Counted from the stretch's first letter, positions 1 to 5,994 are shown. The stretch: DNA of 8,021 nucleotides from an uncultured Amylibacter sp. (GCA_938001995.1 CALLAV010000236.1:1-8021), one strand, 5' to 3'. Numbers and translations are program-made. Notes: a model not told the origin generated them from the sequence alone.

Positions 1-128
1 GCCGCCGTCTCCGCTGCACTCATCGGCAAGGTTTCGCTGCGCACCGTCACATCAAAATGCTTGCGCGCCTCATCCAAAACCGCATCAGGCAAAGGCCGCG
101 TGACGTATAAACTGGGCAATCCACTCAT
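1..128 (-). CDS. D-2-hydroxyacid dehydrogenase (D-glycerate dehydrogenase/glyoxylate reductase type), N-terminal fragment
   Basis: Only the first 42 codons are in the window; the gene runs off the left edge. The ATG is at 128-126 on the minus strand, with GAGG about 11 bases upstream. The visible protein starts MSGLPSLYVTRPLPDAVLDE and continues ARKHFDVTVRSE. This is the opening beta-strand and helix of D-2-hydroxyacid dehydrogenases, whose N-termini typically read 'LVTRxLPxxVxxxLxxxFDV'. The family reduces glyoxylate or hydroxypyruvate with NAD(P)H in the cytoplasm. The Rossmann fold and the catalytic Arg/Glu/His lie outside the window, so substrate cannot be judged. The gene starts 41 bases after the csaA stop on the same strand and is probably the third gene of the proC-csaA operon. 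Family assignment rests on a short N-terminus. Confidence 0.72.
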   Translation of the reverse strand, partial: MSGLPSLYVTRPLPDAVLDEARKHFDVTVRSETLPMSAAETA

Positions 129-169
129 GTTTCAATGTTCCTCAAATACCTAAATTCCAACGACACACC

Positions 170-511
170 TCAGTGCATCCGCCCCCCATTGGGCACATCC
201 TGATCAGGGCTCAGCAACACAATCCCTCCCTCAGGATCAGACACGCCCAGCACCAAAATCTCTGACTTCATCGGCCCGATTTGGCGCGGCGGAAAGTTCA
301 CCACCGCCATCACCTGCCGCCCAATCAGGCTGTCCACTGTATAGTGCTTGGTAATCTGTGCCGATGACTTCTTCACGCCAAGTTCGTCGCCAAAATCGAC
401 CCACAGCTTGATTGCAGGCTTGCGTGCTTCGGGAAACGGCTCTGCCTGTACGACGGTTCCAACCCGAATATCCACCTTCAGGAAATCATCAAACGTAATC
501 TCATCGCTCAT
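170..511 (-). CDS. csaA: CsaA-type tRNA-binding domain protein (export-related chaperone CsaA)
   Basis: This 113-residue protein consists of a single tRNA_bind (OB-fold) domain, as in Bacillus CsaA and the C-terminal domains of MetRS and PheRS-beta. Visible hallmarks are the opening FxxFLKVDIRVGTV (residues 7-20), AIKLWVDFG (33-41), and the conserved block NFPPRQIGPMKSEILVLG (72-89). The length is normal for the family (about 110 residues). CsaA homodimers bind tRNA and, in Bacillus, unfolded preproteins, so a cytoplasmic chaperone role is usually assigned; its role in alphaproteobacteria is not firmly known. The ATG (511-509) overlaps the proC stop (510-508) as ATGA, indicating translational coupling. 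The SD of this gene must therefore lie inside the proC 3' end. Family call is firm; function is inferred. Confidence 0.93.
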   Translation of the reverse strand: MSDEITFDDFLKVDIRVGTVVQAEPFPEARKPAIKLWVDFGDELGVKKSSAQITKHYTVDSLIGRQVMAVVNFPPRQIGPMKSEILVLGVSDPEGGIVLLSPDQDVPNGGRMH

Positions 512-1329
512 TTCCCCAACTCCCTGCTGCGATCCGCCGCTGCCTTTACGCCGCGCTTCAACAAGGGCGGAAACCCATCCGCCTCATCCATCAAAACCTC
601 TAACGCTGCCGCCGTGGTCCCTGCAGGCGAGGTTACATTCACCCGCAACTGGCTTGGATCCTCCTCCGCTTGTTCGGCCAACACACCAGCGCCCGCAACA
701 GTCGCCTTCGCCAATTGCATCGCCAGCGCATCAGGCAACCCCTCGGCCACCCCCGCCGCTGCCAGCGTTTCGATCAGATGAAACACATAGGCAGGCCCAG
801 ACCCAGACACGGCCGTCACCGCATCCATCTGCCCTTCATCGTTCAGCCGCACAGTTTGTCCCACCGCCTGCAACAGCCCCTCGGCCATCGCCAAATCCGC
901 CTCAGCCACATGGCAATTCCCGATCAGCGCCGTGATCCCCTTGGCCACTGCTGCAGGCGTGTTCGGCATGGCGCGGATGATCGGCGTCTCGCCCCCCAAA
1001 ACCGCCTCAAACGCAGATATAGGCGTGCCAGCCGCCACAGAAATGAACACCGTGCGCCCATTCCCCAAAGCCTGCAATCGGGGCAACGCATCCCCCATCA
1101 TCTGCGGCTTCACTGCCACGATCACCACCGCAGGGGCATCGGGCAAATCACCGTTCAAAACAACACCATCCGCAACCAGCCCAGACACCCAGTCAGATGG
1201 ATGGGGATCAAGGATCACCACCGCCTTTGGATCAACCCCCTGCGCCAACCAGCCCTGCAACATAGCCGAGCCCATTTTCCCACAGCCAAGCAGCACAAGC
1301 CCCCCTGCGTTTACCCGCTCTAACGTCAT
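508..1329 (-). CDS. proC: Pyrroline-5-carboxylate reductase
   Basis: ProC catalyses the last step of proline biosynthesis, the NAD(P)H-dependent reduction of 1-pyrroline-5-carboxylate to L-proline in the cytoplasm. At 273 residues it has the usual length. The N-terminal Rossmann fold shows LVLLGCGKMGSAML (11-24) with the GxGxMG dinucleotide loop. VAVKPQ (71-76) and RAMPNTPA (119-126) follow. The family signature AVSGSGPAY is at 173-181 and the C-terminal dimer/active-site helix motif TSPAGTTAAAL at 233-243. The start is supported by GGAG at 1340-1337, seven bases before the ATG. It is the first gene of the minus-strand run proC-csaA-hydroxyacid dehydrogenase and overlaps csaA by four bases. 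In related bacteria a YbjN-domain gene usually sits just upstream; here two genes intervene. Confidence 0.97.
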   Translation of the reverse strand: MTLERVNAGGLVLLGCGKMGSAMLQGWLAQGVDPKAVVILDPHPSDWVSGLVADGVVLNGDLPDAPAVVIVAVKPQMMGDALPRLQALGNGRTVFISVAAGTPISAFEAVLGGETPIIRAMPNTPAAVAKGITALIGNCHVAEADLAMAEGLLQAVGQTVRLNDEGQMDAVTAVSGSGPAYVFHLIETLAAAGVAEGLPDALAMQLAKATVAGAGVLAEQAEEDPSQLRVNVTSPAGTTAAALEVLMDEADGFPPLLKRGVKAAADRSRELGK

Positions 1330-1513
1330 GATCTATCTCCAAAAACGGTGTCTTTTGTTGCATCAAACTGTGATGGATGCCCTGTTCAGGGTCAACCCAC
1401 CACGCACGAATGGCAGCGCAACATTTGCCGCTTGAATGCCCCCCATCAAACAAATTCATTTGCCCAACCACACTCATCGCTCCATGTTCTTTTCCAACAG
1501 AACAGGACGCGCC
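1330..1513. promoter_or_regulatory. Divergent intergenic region between proC and the phosphatase-like gene
   Basis: This 184-base gap should hold promoters for proC (leftward) and for the plus-strand gene at 1514. A TTGACC hexamer lies at 1395-1390 on the minus strand and would suit a -35 element for proC, but no good -10 box lies 16-18 bases downstream of it, so the promoter call is weak. For the rightward gene only the AGGA at 1504-1507 is clear. An open frame on the minus strand (1477-1232) crosses the proC start but has no family features and overlaps proC, so I do not treat it as a gene. No hairpins or repeats stand out. Confidence 0.4.
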
Positions 1514-1993
1514 ATGACCGATTATTCCGACATCATCAATTTTCGCCGTATCAACGATCTGATCACCACATCAGGCCAACCGACCGAACCACAATTGGAA
1601 CGCTTAAAACGAAGCGGCGTCACCCAAATTGTCAATCTTGGGCCTCATTCTAACAAAGGCGCGCTTGAAGATGAGGCGGGAACACTGGACGCGCTTGGCA
1701 TTGCGTACACTTACATTCCTGTGGACTTTGACGCTCCAACAGATGCAAATTTTACAGATTTCTGTGACGCACTTGAGGGTATAAACGGCGAACGAACTCA
1801 CGTGCATTGTATCTACAATGCACGCGTTTCGGCGTTCTTTTACCGCTACGCCAAAGAAGGCAAAGGCGGGGACGCAGGCTTCGCCCTTGATCAAATGGAC
1901 GGTATCTGGCGGCCTGGCGGCGTTTGGGCAAAGTTTATTGGCAAGGACGATGAAGCGAGCAAACCAAACCGTTACAAAGGGTATGAATATTAA
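1514..1993 (+). CDS. Tyrosine/dual-specificity phosphatase-like protein with a CX4R loop
   Basis: This is a 159-residue soluble protein of the cysteine-phosphatase fold related to the DUF442/'protein tyrosine phosphatase family' group. The opening INDLITTSGQPTEPQLERLK (13-32) and VTQIVNLGP (36-44) match the start of that fold, where 'SGQP' recurs. IPVDFDAPT (68-76) sits where the general-acid loop is expected, and the nucleophile motif is HVHCIYNARVSAF (96-108). The loop is C99-x4-R104, not the standard CX5R; as I recall, close relatives read HCAANMRVSAF, so this is a subfamily trait rather than a mutation. Substrate is unknown and activity is uncertain. I chose the ATG at 1514 because AGGA (1504-1507) lies six bases before it and family similarity begins there; earlier in-frame ATGs at 1436 and 1484 lack support. 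It stands alone on the plus strand and converges on the next gene. Confidence 0.8.
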   Translation: MTDYSDIINFRRINDLITTSGQPTEPQLERLKRSGVTQIVNLGPHSNKGALEDEAGTLDALGIAYTYIPVDFDAPTDANFTDFCDALEGINGERTHVHCIYNARVSAFFYRYAKEGKGGDAGFALDQMDGIWRPGGVWAKFIGKDDEASKPNRYKGYEY

Positions 1994-2009
1994 GGGCTAT
2001 GAAACCCGC

Positions 2010-2483
2010 TTACGAATTGAGCCTGTAACCGCGCCGCACCAAATCCACGCGATGCGCAAACCGTTGCAGCTCCTTCATGCGGGCAATGTCAGGATCGCTC
2101 ATTGGCTCCATATAGTCAGCCGCAAAAACCTCATGCGCCATTTGCGTGTCCAACACCCCTTCACTATGCCCGGCCATGCCAGAAAACTCGACCTGTCGTT
2201 TCCCGCGATCCATATCTTCAAAGAACAAGCGCAGGCCGTTTTCATAGGGAAAAAAATACGCCCCGACATAGCGCAACTGCTCCCCTGCGCCAACACCCCC
2301 ACTCCAATTGCCATCGACACTTTGGCGCACACGGTAAACTTGTCCGAACGTCAGCCCGCAATAGTCCAGCGCGCCGTTCATCCCCTGCAAACGCAGCCCT
2401 GGCCCGTTTACATCAACGCCATAACGCGCGCACAGAAAACTGGCGATCTTTTTCAAATACGCCCGTTTTTCTTGATCTTTCAT
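2010..2483 (-). CDS. Hypothetical protein, 157 residues, family not recognised
   Basis: I do not recognise this protein. It is soluble with no signal peptide or membrane segment. The N-terminus is basic and helical (MKDQEKRAYLKKIASFLCAR). The middle is rich in aromatic and glycine residues (GNWSGGVGAGEQLRYVGAYF, 58-77, then FPYENGLRLFFED, 78-90), suggesting a beta-rich core. The C-terminus is charged and helical (SDPDIARMKELQRFAHRVDL, 129-148). It looks real: the frame fills the space between neighbours, starts 18 bases after the ybjN stop on the same strand, and ends 16 bases from the converging gene at 1993. No clear Shine-Dalgarno lies before the ATG at 2483; the upstream bases are AT-rich (GTTAAAATTAACCT). 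Co-transcription with ybjN is likely. Confidence 0.72.
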   Translation of the reverse strand: MKDQEKRAYLKKIASFLCARYGVDVNGPGLRLQGMNGALDYCGLTFGQVYRVRQSVDGNWSGGVGAGEQLRYVGAYFFPYENGLRLFFEDMDRGKRQVEFSGMAGHSEGVLDTQMAHEVFAADYMEPMSDPDIARMKELQRFAHRVDLVRRGYRLNS

Positions 2484-2501
2484 AGGTTAATTTTAACGGT
2501 G

Positions 2502-3005
2502 TTACGCGCGGCCATAGGCCTCTGACATGGCGATTTCCATGGCGGGTGCGGCGTCTTCATTGCCCCAGCTTACCAGTTGGAAGGCGGGGTAAAACCGTTC
2601 GCAGGCCACGACGGCCGCGCTGAGCATTTGGTCGATCTGTTCGGGGGCTGCCGCTTGGCCGCCACCCAGCATCAAACCGTAGCGGTACACCATCAAACGC
2701 TGTTCTCGCCAGAGCGAGAACGCCCCCGCCCAGCATTTGTCATTGGCAAGGTTCATGGATTCATACAGCAAGGCCAAACGGTCCTCTGGCGGGTCCATTT
2801 CGAACGTGCAAATCATGCGTAGAGTTTCATCAAAAGCGGACCAAGCCAGCGTGATCGAATACGTGCGCCAAGCACCTTCGATTGCCATTGCAATCTGGTC
2901 TTCACCAACGCGATCAAACGCCCAATCGTAGTGTTCAGCAAGGGTTTCGACCACATCTATTGGATGCAAATCACCCGTATCGAGATTTATCTCTACGCTT
3001 GCCAT
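2502..3005 (-). CDS. YbjN domain-containing protein
   Basis: This is a 167-residue protein of the YbjN family (bacterial sensory-transduction regulator domain, a type III secretion chaperone-like fold). The pattern fits: a short acidic lead, HPIDVVETLAEHYDWAFDR (14-32), an alternating strand region WRTYSITLAWSAFDETLRMI (46-65), CTFEMDPPEDRLALLYESMN (66-85), and a long helix near QIDQMLSAAVVACERFYPAF (123-142). The tail SEAYGRA is also typical of alphaproteobacterial members. No enzymatic residues are expected. E. coli YbjN affects motility and stress phenotypes, but the molecular role is unclear. In many Rhodobacteraceae this gene lies directly upstream of proC (from memory); here two other genes separate them. 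The ATG at 3005 has AGG about four bases upstream and GAGG about twelve upstream. Confidence 0.85.
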   Translation of the reverse strand: MASVEINLDTGDLHPIDVVETLAEHYDWAFDRVGEDQIAMAIEGAWRTYSITLAWSAFDETLRMICTFEMDPPEDRLALLYESMNLANDKCWAGAFSLWREQRLMVYRYGLMLGGGQAAAPEQIDQMLSAAVVACERFYPAFQLVSWGNEDAAPAMEIAMSEAYGRA

Positions 3006-3050
3006 GCCTGCTGCCCTCAGTTTTTATTTCTGCTCAAGGTTAGCCCACAA

Positions 3051-3056
3051 ATTATA
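3051..3056 (-). promoter_or_regulatory. Probable -10 box of ybjN
   Basis: The minus strand reads CCCTATAATTTG, containing a perfect TATAAT. It sits 45 bases upstream of the ybjN ATG. No recognisable -35 (TTGACA-like) lies 16-18 bases further upstream; the nearest TTGCGG is too close, at seven bases. The promoter may depend on an activator or on a weak -35. Confidence 0.5.
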
Positions 3057-3177
3057 GGGTCTACCGCAAGGTTTACGGGTTCATCCCGCTTTCCTTACAA
3101 CATATGGTGTGCGTATTCTGAACCCATGTAAAGAAAAACTTTGTGAATCTTCTATGACATCCACAGGAAATCTCTGG

Positions 3178-3186
3178 TTATCCACA
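3178..3186 (+). promoter_or_regulatory. Perfect DnaA box TTATCCACA
   Basis: The nonamer TTATCCACA matches the bacterial DnaA-box consensus exactly. A related sequence, ACATCCACA, lies at 3157-3165 in the same orientation; the shared octamer ATCCACAG repeats at 3159-3166 and 3180-3187, 21 bases apart or about two helical turns. Two direct, helically phased copies between divergent genes could serve DnaA-dependent transcription control or DnaA titration. The flanking genes do not look like a known chromosome origin. The match is direct; the function is inferred. Confidence 0.45.
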
Positions 3187-3217
3187 GTTTCTTTTGCGCC
3201 CTGGGATATCAGATCAC

Positions 3218-3241
3218 ATTTTGCGCACCACAGCGCAAAAT
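3218..3241. repeat. Inverted repeat ATTTTGCGC-N6-GCGCAAAAT (candidate operator)
   Basis: Two perfect 9-base arms (3218-3226 and 3233-3241) flank the spacer ACCACA. No T-run follows on either strand and it does not end a gene, so a terminator is unlikely. Its place, about 68 bases before the MFS start codon, suits an operator for a dimeric regulator controlling the transporter. No regulator gene is adjacent, so the protein that binds is unknown. Confidence 0.5.
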
Positions 3242-3309
3242 TATTGATGAGAGTTTGCATCGCGTTCAGCCTATTGTGAAATCGAATCCCTTTTACAGGA
3301 CCCGAAAAC

Positions 3310-4518
3310 ATGCAAACCGCGCGTTCCAACACCATCCCTGCCGCCATTATTGCAGGCTGTATTGTGGCCTTCCTCAGCTTTGGGTTTTCAGCCACGTTCG
3401 GCGTGTTTATGCGCCCAATGTCTGCTGATCTCGGCTGGGGGCGCGAGGTGTTTTCGCTATCCATCGCAGTGCAAATGCTGTGTTGGGGATTTACCCAGCC
3501 CATCGCAGGATTTGTGGCAGATCGCTACGGGTCTGCGCGGGTGCTGGCTGTTGGAGCAGTTTTTGCCGCCGTCGGTTTTTTCCTGCGCGGTGTGGTTGCC
3601 GATCCAACCGCCTTTATCGCCACCGGCATCATAGTTGGCATTGGCACAGGCGCGTGCGCCTTTCCCGTTGTAATCGTCGCTTTGGGCAAAATCGTCTCCG
3701 CCAAACAACGCAGCTTTGTCATGGGACTTGGCACAGCGGCCGCGTCTCTTGGCATGTTTTTATCCGCGCCTGCGTCGCTTGCGCTGATCGGGCGATACGG
3801 TTGGGAAACAGGGATCAATGTGATCGCCGTCAGCTTTCTTTTGATCGTCCCTGTCGTTTGGTTCGTGGCCCGCGCAGGGGCGCCAACCGCTGATAAACAA
3901 CCTGCCTCTGCCTTTGGCGGTGCCATCAAAACCGCCTTTGGTGATCGCAGCTATCTTTGCTTGTTCGTCGGTTTCTTTGTTTGCGGGTTCCACGTCGCTT
4001 TTATCGGCACACATCTGCCCGCCTATGTGGCGGACCAAGGTCTTGCCGTAATTGTTGGCGGCTGGTCGTTAGGATTGATCGGGTTGTTTAACATCGCAGG
4101 GTCATTCGGCGCAGGTTGGGCGGGTCAAAACGCGTCAAAGAAATGGGTTCTGACCAGCATCTATTTCTCGCGTGCAATTGTTATCACGGCCTTCATCCTG
4201 ATCCCCATCGCACCAAGCACCGTTTATGTCTTCTCCGCAATCATGGGCATTCTTTGGCTGTCCACTGTGCCTCTTACCACTGGACTTGTGGCACAGACCC
4301 AAGGCCTGACGTTCCTGTCAACACTCGTGGGTCTGGTTTTCCTCAGCCACCAAACAGGCAGCTTTATCGGCGCGTGGCTTGGTGGTCGGATTTACGATGC
4401 AACGGGCGGCTATACCGCGATGTGGTGGACCGCTGTTGTGCTAGGTTTACTGGCCGCTTTGATCCACATGCCCATCCGCGAAAGTGCGGGAAAATTGGCG
4501 CAGGCAGAGCAAAGTTAA
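3310..4518 (+). CDS. Major facilitator superfamily (MFS) transporter
   Basis: This 402-residue inner-membrane protein has the length and hydrophobicity pattern of a 12-helix MFS carrier. The first helix is about residues 11-33. The motif-A loop between helices 2 and 3 reads GFVADRYGSARVL (67-79), matching GxxaDRxGxrxxl. A long hydrophilic loop (188-212) divides the two halves, and the last helices include SFIGAWLGGRIYDATGGY (351-368). The opening ATFGVFMRPMSADLGWGREV (28-47) resembles the oxalate:formate/monocarboxylate porter-like branch common in roseobacters, where substrates are mostly organic acids, but the substrate cannot be read from sequence. AGGA at 3297-3300 lies nine bases before the ATG. 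The gene stands alone between a divergent regulatory region and a convergent pyrE. Confidence 0.93.
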   Translation: MQTARSNTIPAAIIAGCIVAFLSFGFSATFGVFMRPMSADLGWGREVFSLSIAVQMLCWGFTQPIAGFVADRYGSARVLAVGAVFAAVGFFLRGVVADPTAFIATGIIVGIGTGACAFPVVIVALGKIVSAKQRSFVMGLGTAAASLGMFLSAPASLALIGRYGWETGINVIAVSFLLIVPVVWFVARAGAPTADKQPASAFGGAIKTAFGDRSYLCLFVGFFVCGFHVAFIGTHLPAYVADQGLAVIVGGWSLGLIGLFNIAGSFGAGWAGQNASKKWVLTSIYFSRAIVITAFILIPIAPSTVYVFSAIMGILWLSTVPLTTGLVAQTQGLTFLSTLVGLVFLSHQTGSFIGAWLGGRIYDATGGYTAMWWTAVVLGLLAALIHMPIRESAGKLAQAEQS

Positions 4519-4534
4519 GCGCTGTCGCGCTTAG
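4515..4534 (+). terminator. Candidate hairpin terminator at the MFS stop codon
   Basis: The arms TAAGCGC (4516-4522) and GCGCTTA (4527-4533) pair perfectly around a TGTC loop, with a possible U-G closing pair (4515/4534). The left arm begins with the MFS stop codon TAA. GGTTTTA follows on the plus strand, a short and imperfect U-tract. Only 19 bases separate the MFS and pyrE stops, so this is probably the 3' end signal for the MFS transcript and possibly for pyrE, but it is weaker than the bioY terminator. Confidence 0.5.
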
Positions 4535-4537
4535 GTT

Positions 4538-5239
4538 TTATCCAGCGCTCGGCAGCTCATAAACGCCGCCATTCGCCTTTGACCATTCTAGAGGCGCATT
4601 CAAGAACGCCTCTACCTGATCAAGCGTGGCCGCATCAAACTTACCTTCTGCGCGCGCTACCTTCAAAACATCCCACCACGTCACAAGGTAATGCAATTTA
4701 AGCCCGTTTTCGGCCAGCATTTCATGGGTGTTCTTGAAGATATCGTAGTAAAACACCACCAGCGTGTGATCACAATGCGCCCCCGCCTTGCGGATCGCTT
4801 CGGCAAATCGCAGCTTGGACCCGCCATCCGTGGTCAAATCCTCAACCAACAACACGCGCTGCCCTTCGGAAATATCGCCCTCAATCTGCGCATCACGACC
4901 GTAGCCTTTAGGCTTTTTGCGCACGTATTGCATCGGCAGGTTCATCCGATCCGCAATCCACGCCGCAAACGGAATACCCGCTGTTTCGCCGCCTGCTGCC
5001 GCATCAAACTGATCAAACCCCACATCGCGGTAGAGCGTCGCCACCGCAAAATCCATCAGCGCCTGACGGATCGCGGGGTAAGAAATCAACTTGCGACAAT
5101 CGATATACACAGGCGACGCCAAACCAGATGCGAAGGTATAGGGCTCGTCTGCACGGAACTTCACCGCCTCAATCTCCAGCAGCATCTTTGCGGCCAATTC
5201 GGCCATTGTCTCTTTGTCGGTAAAGCTGTTGGAAAACAT
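4538..5239 (-). CDS. pyrE: Orotate phosphoribosyltransferase
   Basis: PyrE converts orotate and PRPP to orotidine 5'-monophosphate, the fifth step of de novo pyrimidine synthesis, in the cytoplasm. The 233-residue product shows [20 protein letters not shown] (36-55), the substrate-loop region [11 protein letters not shown] (82-92), the basic flexible loop [11 protein letters not shown] (105-115), and the PRPP-binding motif [14 protein letters not shown] (129-142). This long form, with a C-terminal extension carrying TWWDVL (187-192), is the Rhodobacter-type variant. The ATG at 5239 is chosen because AAGGAG lies seven bases upstream; an in-frame ATG at 5293 would start inside the bioY terminator and is rejected. 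Only about 34 bases separate the terminator U-tract from the start, so its promoter must be very compact, or expression relies on readthrough. No pyrC is visible next to it. Confidence 0.96.
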   Translation of the reverse strand: MFSNSFTDKETMAELAAKMLLEIEAVKFRADEPYTFASGLASPVYIDCRKLISYPAIRQALMDFAVATLYRDVGFDQFDAAAGGETAGIPFAAWIADRMNLPMQYVRKKPKGYGRDAQIEGDISEGQRVLLVEDLTTDGGSKLRFAEAIRKAGAHCDHTLVVFYYDIFKNTHEMLAENGLKLHYLVTWWDVLKVARAEGKFDAATLDQVEAFLNAPLEWSKANGGVYELPSAG

Positions 5240-5273
5240 ATGCGGGCTCCTTTTGGTTCGCCCCCGCATAGCG

Positions 5274-5303
5274 AATAAAAAAGGAGGCCTCAACGGCCTC
5301 CTT
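5274..5303 (-). terminator. Rho-independent terminator downstream of bioY
   Basis: On the minus strand the sequence forms a GC-rich 9-base-pair stem (AAGGAGGCC at 5303-5295 pairing with GGCCTCCTT at 5289-5281) with a 5-base loop. Six T's (5282-5277, the first two also in the stem) then ATT follow immediately. This is a textbook intrinsic terminator, placed 28 bases after the bioY stop and just upstream of pyrE. It separates the bioY and pyrE transcription units. Confidence 0.9.
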
Positions 5304-5330
5304 CAAAATTGGTTCACTTTGTTGGGTCGC

Positions 5331-5936
5331 TTACGTGCGCGCGTTGCCCACCAATTTCCACAAAGCTGGCAACAACAACGCTGCAAGCGCCAGCTTAACT
5401 GCATCGCCGATCAAGAACGGTGTGATGCCCCAAGCAAACGTCTGCGCCCAGCTTTCAGCGAATGTGTTGAGCCACAACAGTCCCGGCACATAGATCAGGG
5501 CATTGCCAACCAGCATCGCCAAACCCATCCAAAGCACCGAACGATCCCAGCCCCGCTGCGCCAAAGCACCAAGCGCCACTGCGGACAGCGCATAGCCCAA
5601 AAGATAGCCGCCAGTGCCACCCATCATGTAAACCAGTCCATTCTTTTCAGCAGAAGAGCCTGCAAAAACATCCATACCCAGCGCACCAAGCGCCAAATAA
5701 GCGAGGATCGTGACCAAAGCCAAACGCATCCCGTAGGCCGCACCAATGGCCAGCACGCCAAACGTGCCAAGCGTTACAGGCACTGGGGATCCTGGGATTG
5801 GGAATTTAATCTTTGCGCAGATCGCCAGTACGGCAACGCCTGCCAAAACCAACAAAGCGCGTTTGATCCAAAGGGCAGTGCCTTGTGCTGACCAGACAGT
5901 ATCGCTCAAGACTCGATGAGAAACAGTGGTGTTCAT
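5331..5936 (-). CDS. bioY: Biotin transporter BioY (S component)
   Basis: BioY is the substrate-binding membrane component of biotin uptake, an ECF-type S component with six predicted helices. The 201-residue product has the family hallmarks: PIPGSPVPVTLGTFGVLAIG (47-66) followed by AAYGMR, GGTGGYLLGY (106-115), and PFLIGDAVKLALAALLLP (173-190) with the conserved Pro/Gly-Asp before the last helix. Neither bioM nor bioN is adjacent; solitary BioY proteins in alphaproteobacteria can work alone or with a shared energising module. The ATG at 5936 is preferred: an earlier in-frame ATG at 6014 would add 26 residues unlike the family and run through the likely promoter. A plausible promoter (TTGCAG-16-TACAAA) and a CtrA-type box lie upstream, and a strong terminator follows. 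Confidence 0.95.
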   Translation of the reverse strand: MNTTVSHRVLSDTVWSAQGTALWIKRALLVLAGVAVLAICAKIKFPIPGSPVPVTLGTFGVLAIGAAYGMRLALVTILAYLALGALGMDVFAGSSAEKNGLVYMMGGTGGYLLGYALSAVALGALAQRGWDRSVLWMGLAMLVGNALIYVPGLLWLNTFAESWAQTFAWGITPFLIGDAVKLALAALLLPALWKLVGNART

Positions 5937-5940
5937 GGGA

Positions 5941-5956
5941 GTTAACCTTTTGTTAA
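5941..5956 (-). promoter_or_regulatory. CtrA-type box TTAA-N7-TTAAC upstream of bioY
   Basis: On the minus strand TTAA (5956-5953), seven bases CAAAAGG, then TTAAC (5945-5941) match the alphaproteobacterial CtrA consensus TTAA-N7-TTAAC exactly. The box ends five bases before the bioY ATG and lies just downstream of the candidate -10 (5972-5967). That is a position suited to repression rather than activation. The match is direct; binding is inferred. Confidence 0.5.
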
Positions 5957-5966
5957 TTGAACAGTT

Positions 5967-5994
5967 TTTGTAGCAGAGCCAAAAAATGCTGCAA
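5967..5994 (-). promoter_or_regulatory. Candidate bioY promoter
   Basis: On the minus strand TTGCAG (5994-5989) and TACAAA (5972-5967) are separated by 16 bases. They match the sigma-70 consensus at four of six and four of six positions. The start codon lies about 30 bases downstream of the -10. The 120-base gap after the Crp/Fnr-like gene supports a separate promoter for bioY. A good candidate but not proven. Confidence 0.4.

Larger units (their letters stand above)
3006..3309. promoter_or_regulatory. 304-base divergent regulatory region between ybjN and the MFS gene
   Basis: No gene is supported here. The left half belongs to ybjN: a perfect TATAAT lies on the minus strand at 3056-3051, about 45 bases before the ATG. 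The centre has a perfect DnaA box at 3178-3186, plus a second ATCCACAG copy exactly 21 bases upstream. The right part holds a 9-base inverted repeat with a 6-base spacer (3218-3241), about 68 bases before the MFS start. AGGA at 3297-3300 is the MFS ribosome site. Two GANTC sites (3145 and 3284) are present, close to chance frequency. I could not place a convincing -35/-10 pair for the MFS gene. Confidence 0.6.

Noticed and set aside
348..935. Long plus-strand frame antisense to csaA and proC
   Set aside because: Proline- and serine-rich low-complexity translation, typical of the reverse of GC-biased coding DNA.
1232..1477. Open frame of 81 codons on the minus strand crossing the proC start
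   Set aside because: It overlaps proC in another frame, has no family features, and its sequence looks like a translated promoter region.
2485..2497. Second CtrA-like site (TTAA repeats) before the unknown gene
   Set aside because: The two TTAA units are separated by two bases rather than seven, so it does not match the CtrA box.
3081..3503. Open frame of 140 codons on the minus strand over the 5' end of the MFS gene
   Set aside because: Most of it is antisense to the confident MFS gene and it covers the divergent regulatory region; the protein has no recognisable domain.
5240..5293. Upstream ATG extending PyrE by 18 residues
   Set aside because: The extension would start inside the bioY terminator stem, and the ATG at 5239 has an ideal AAGGAG ribosome site.
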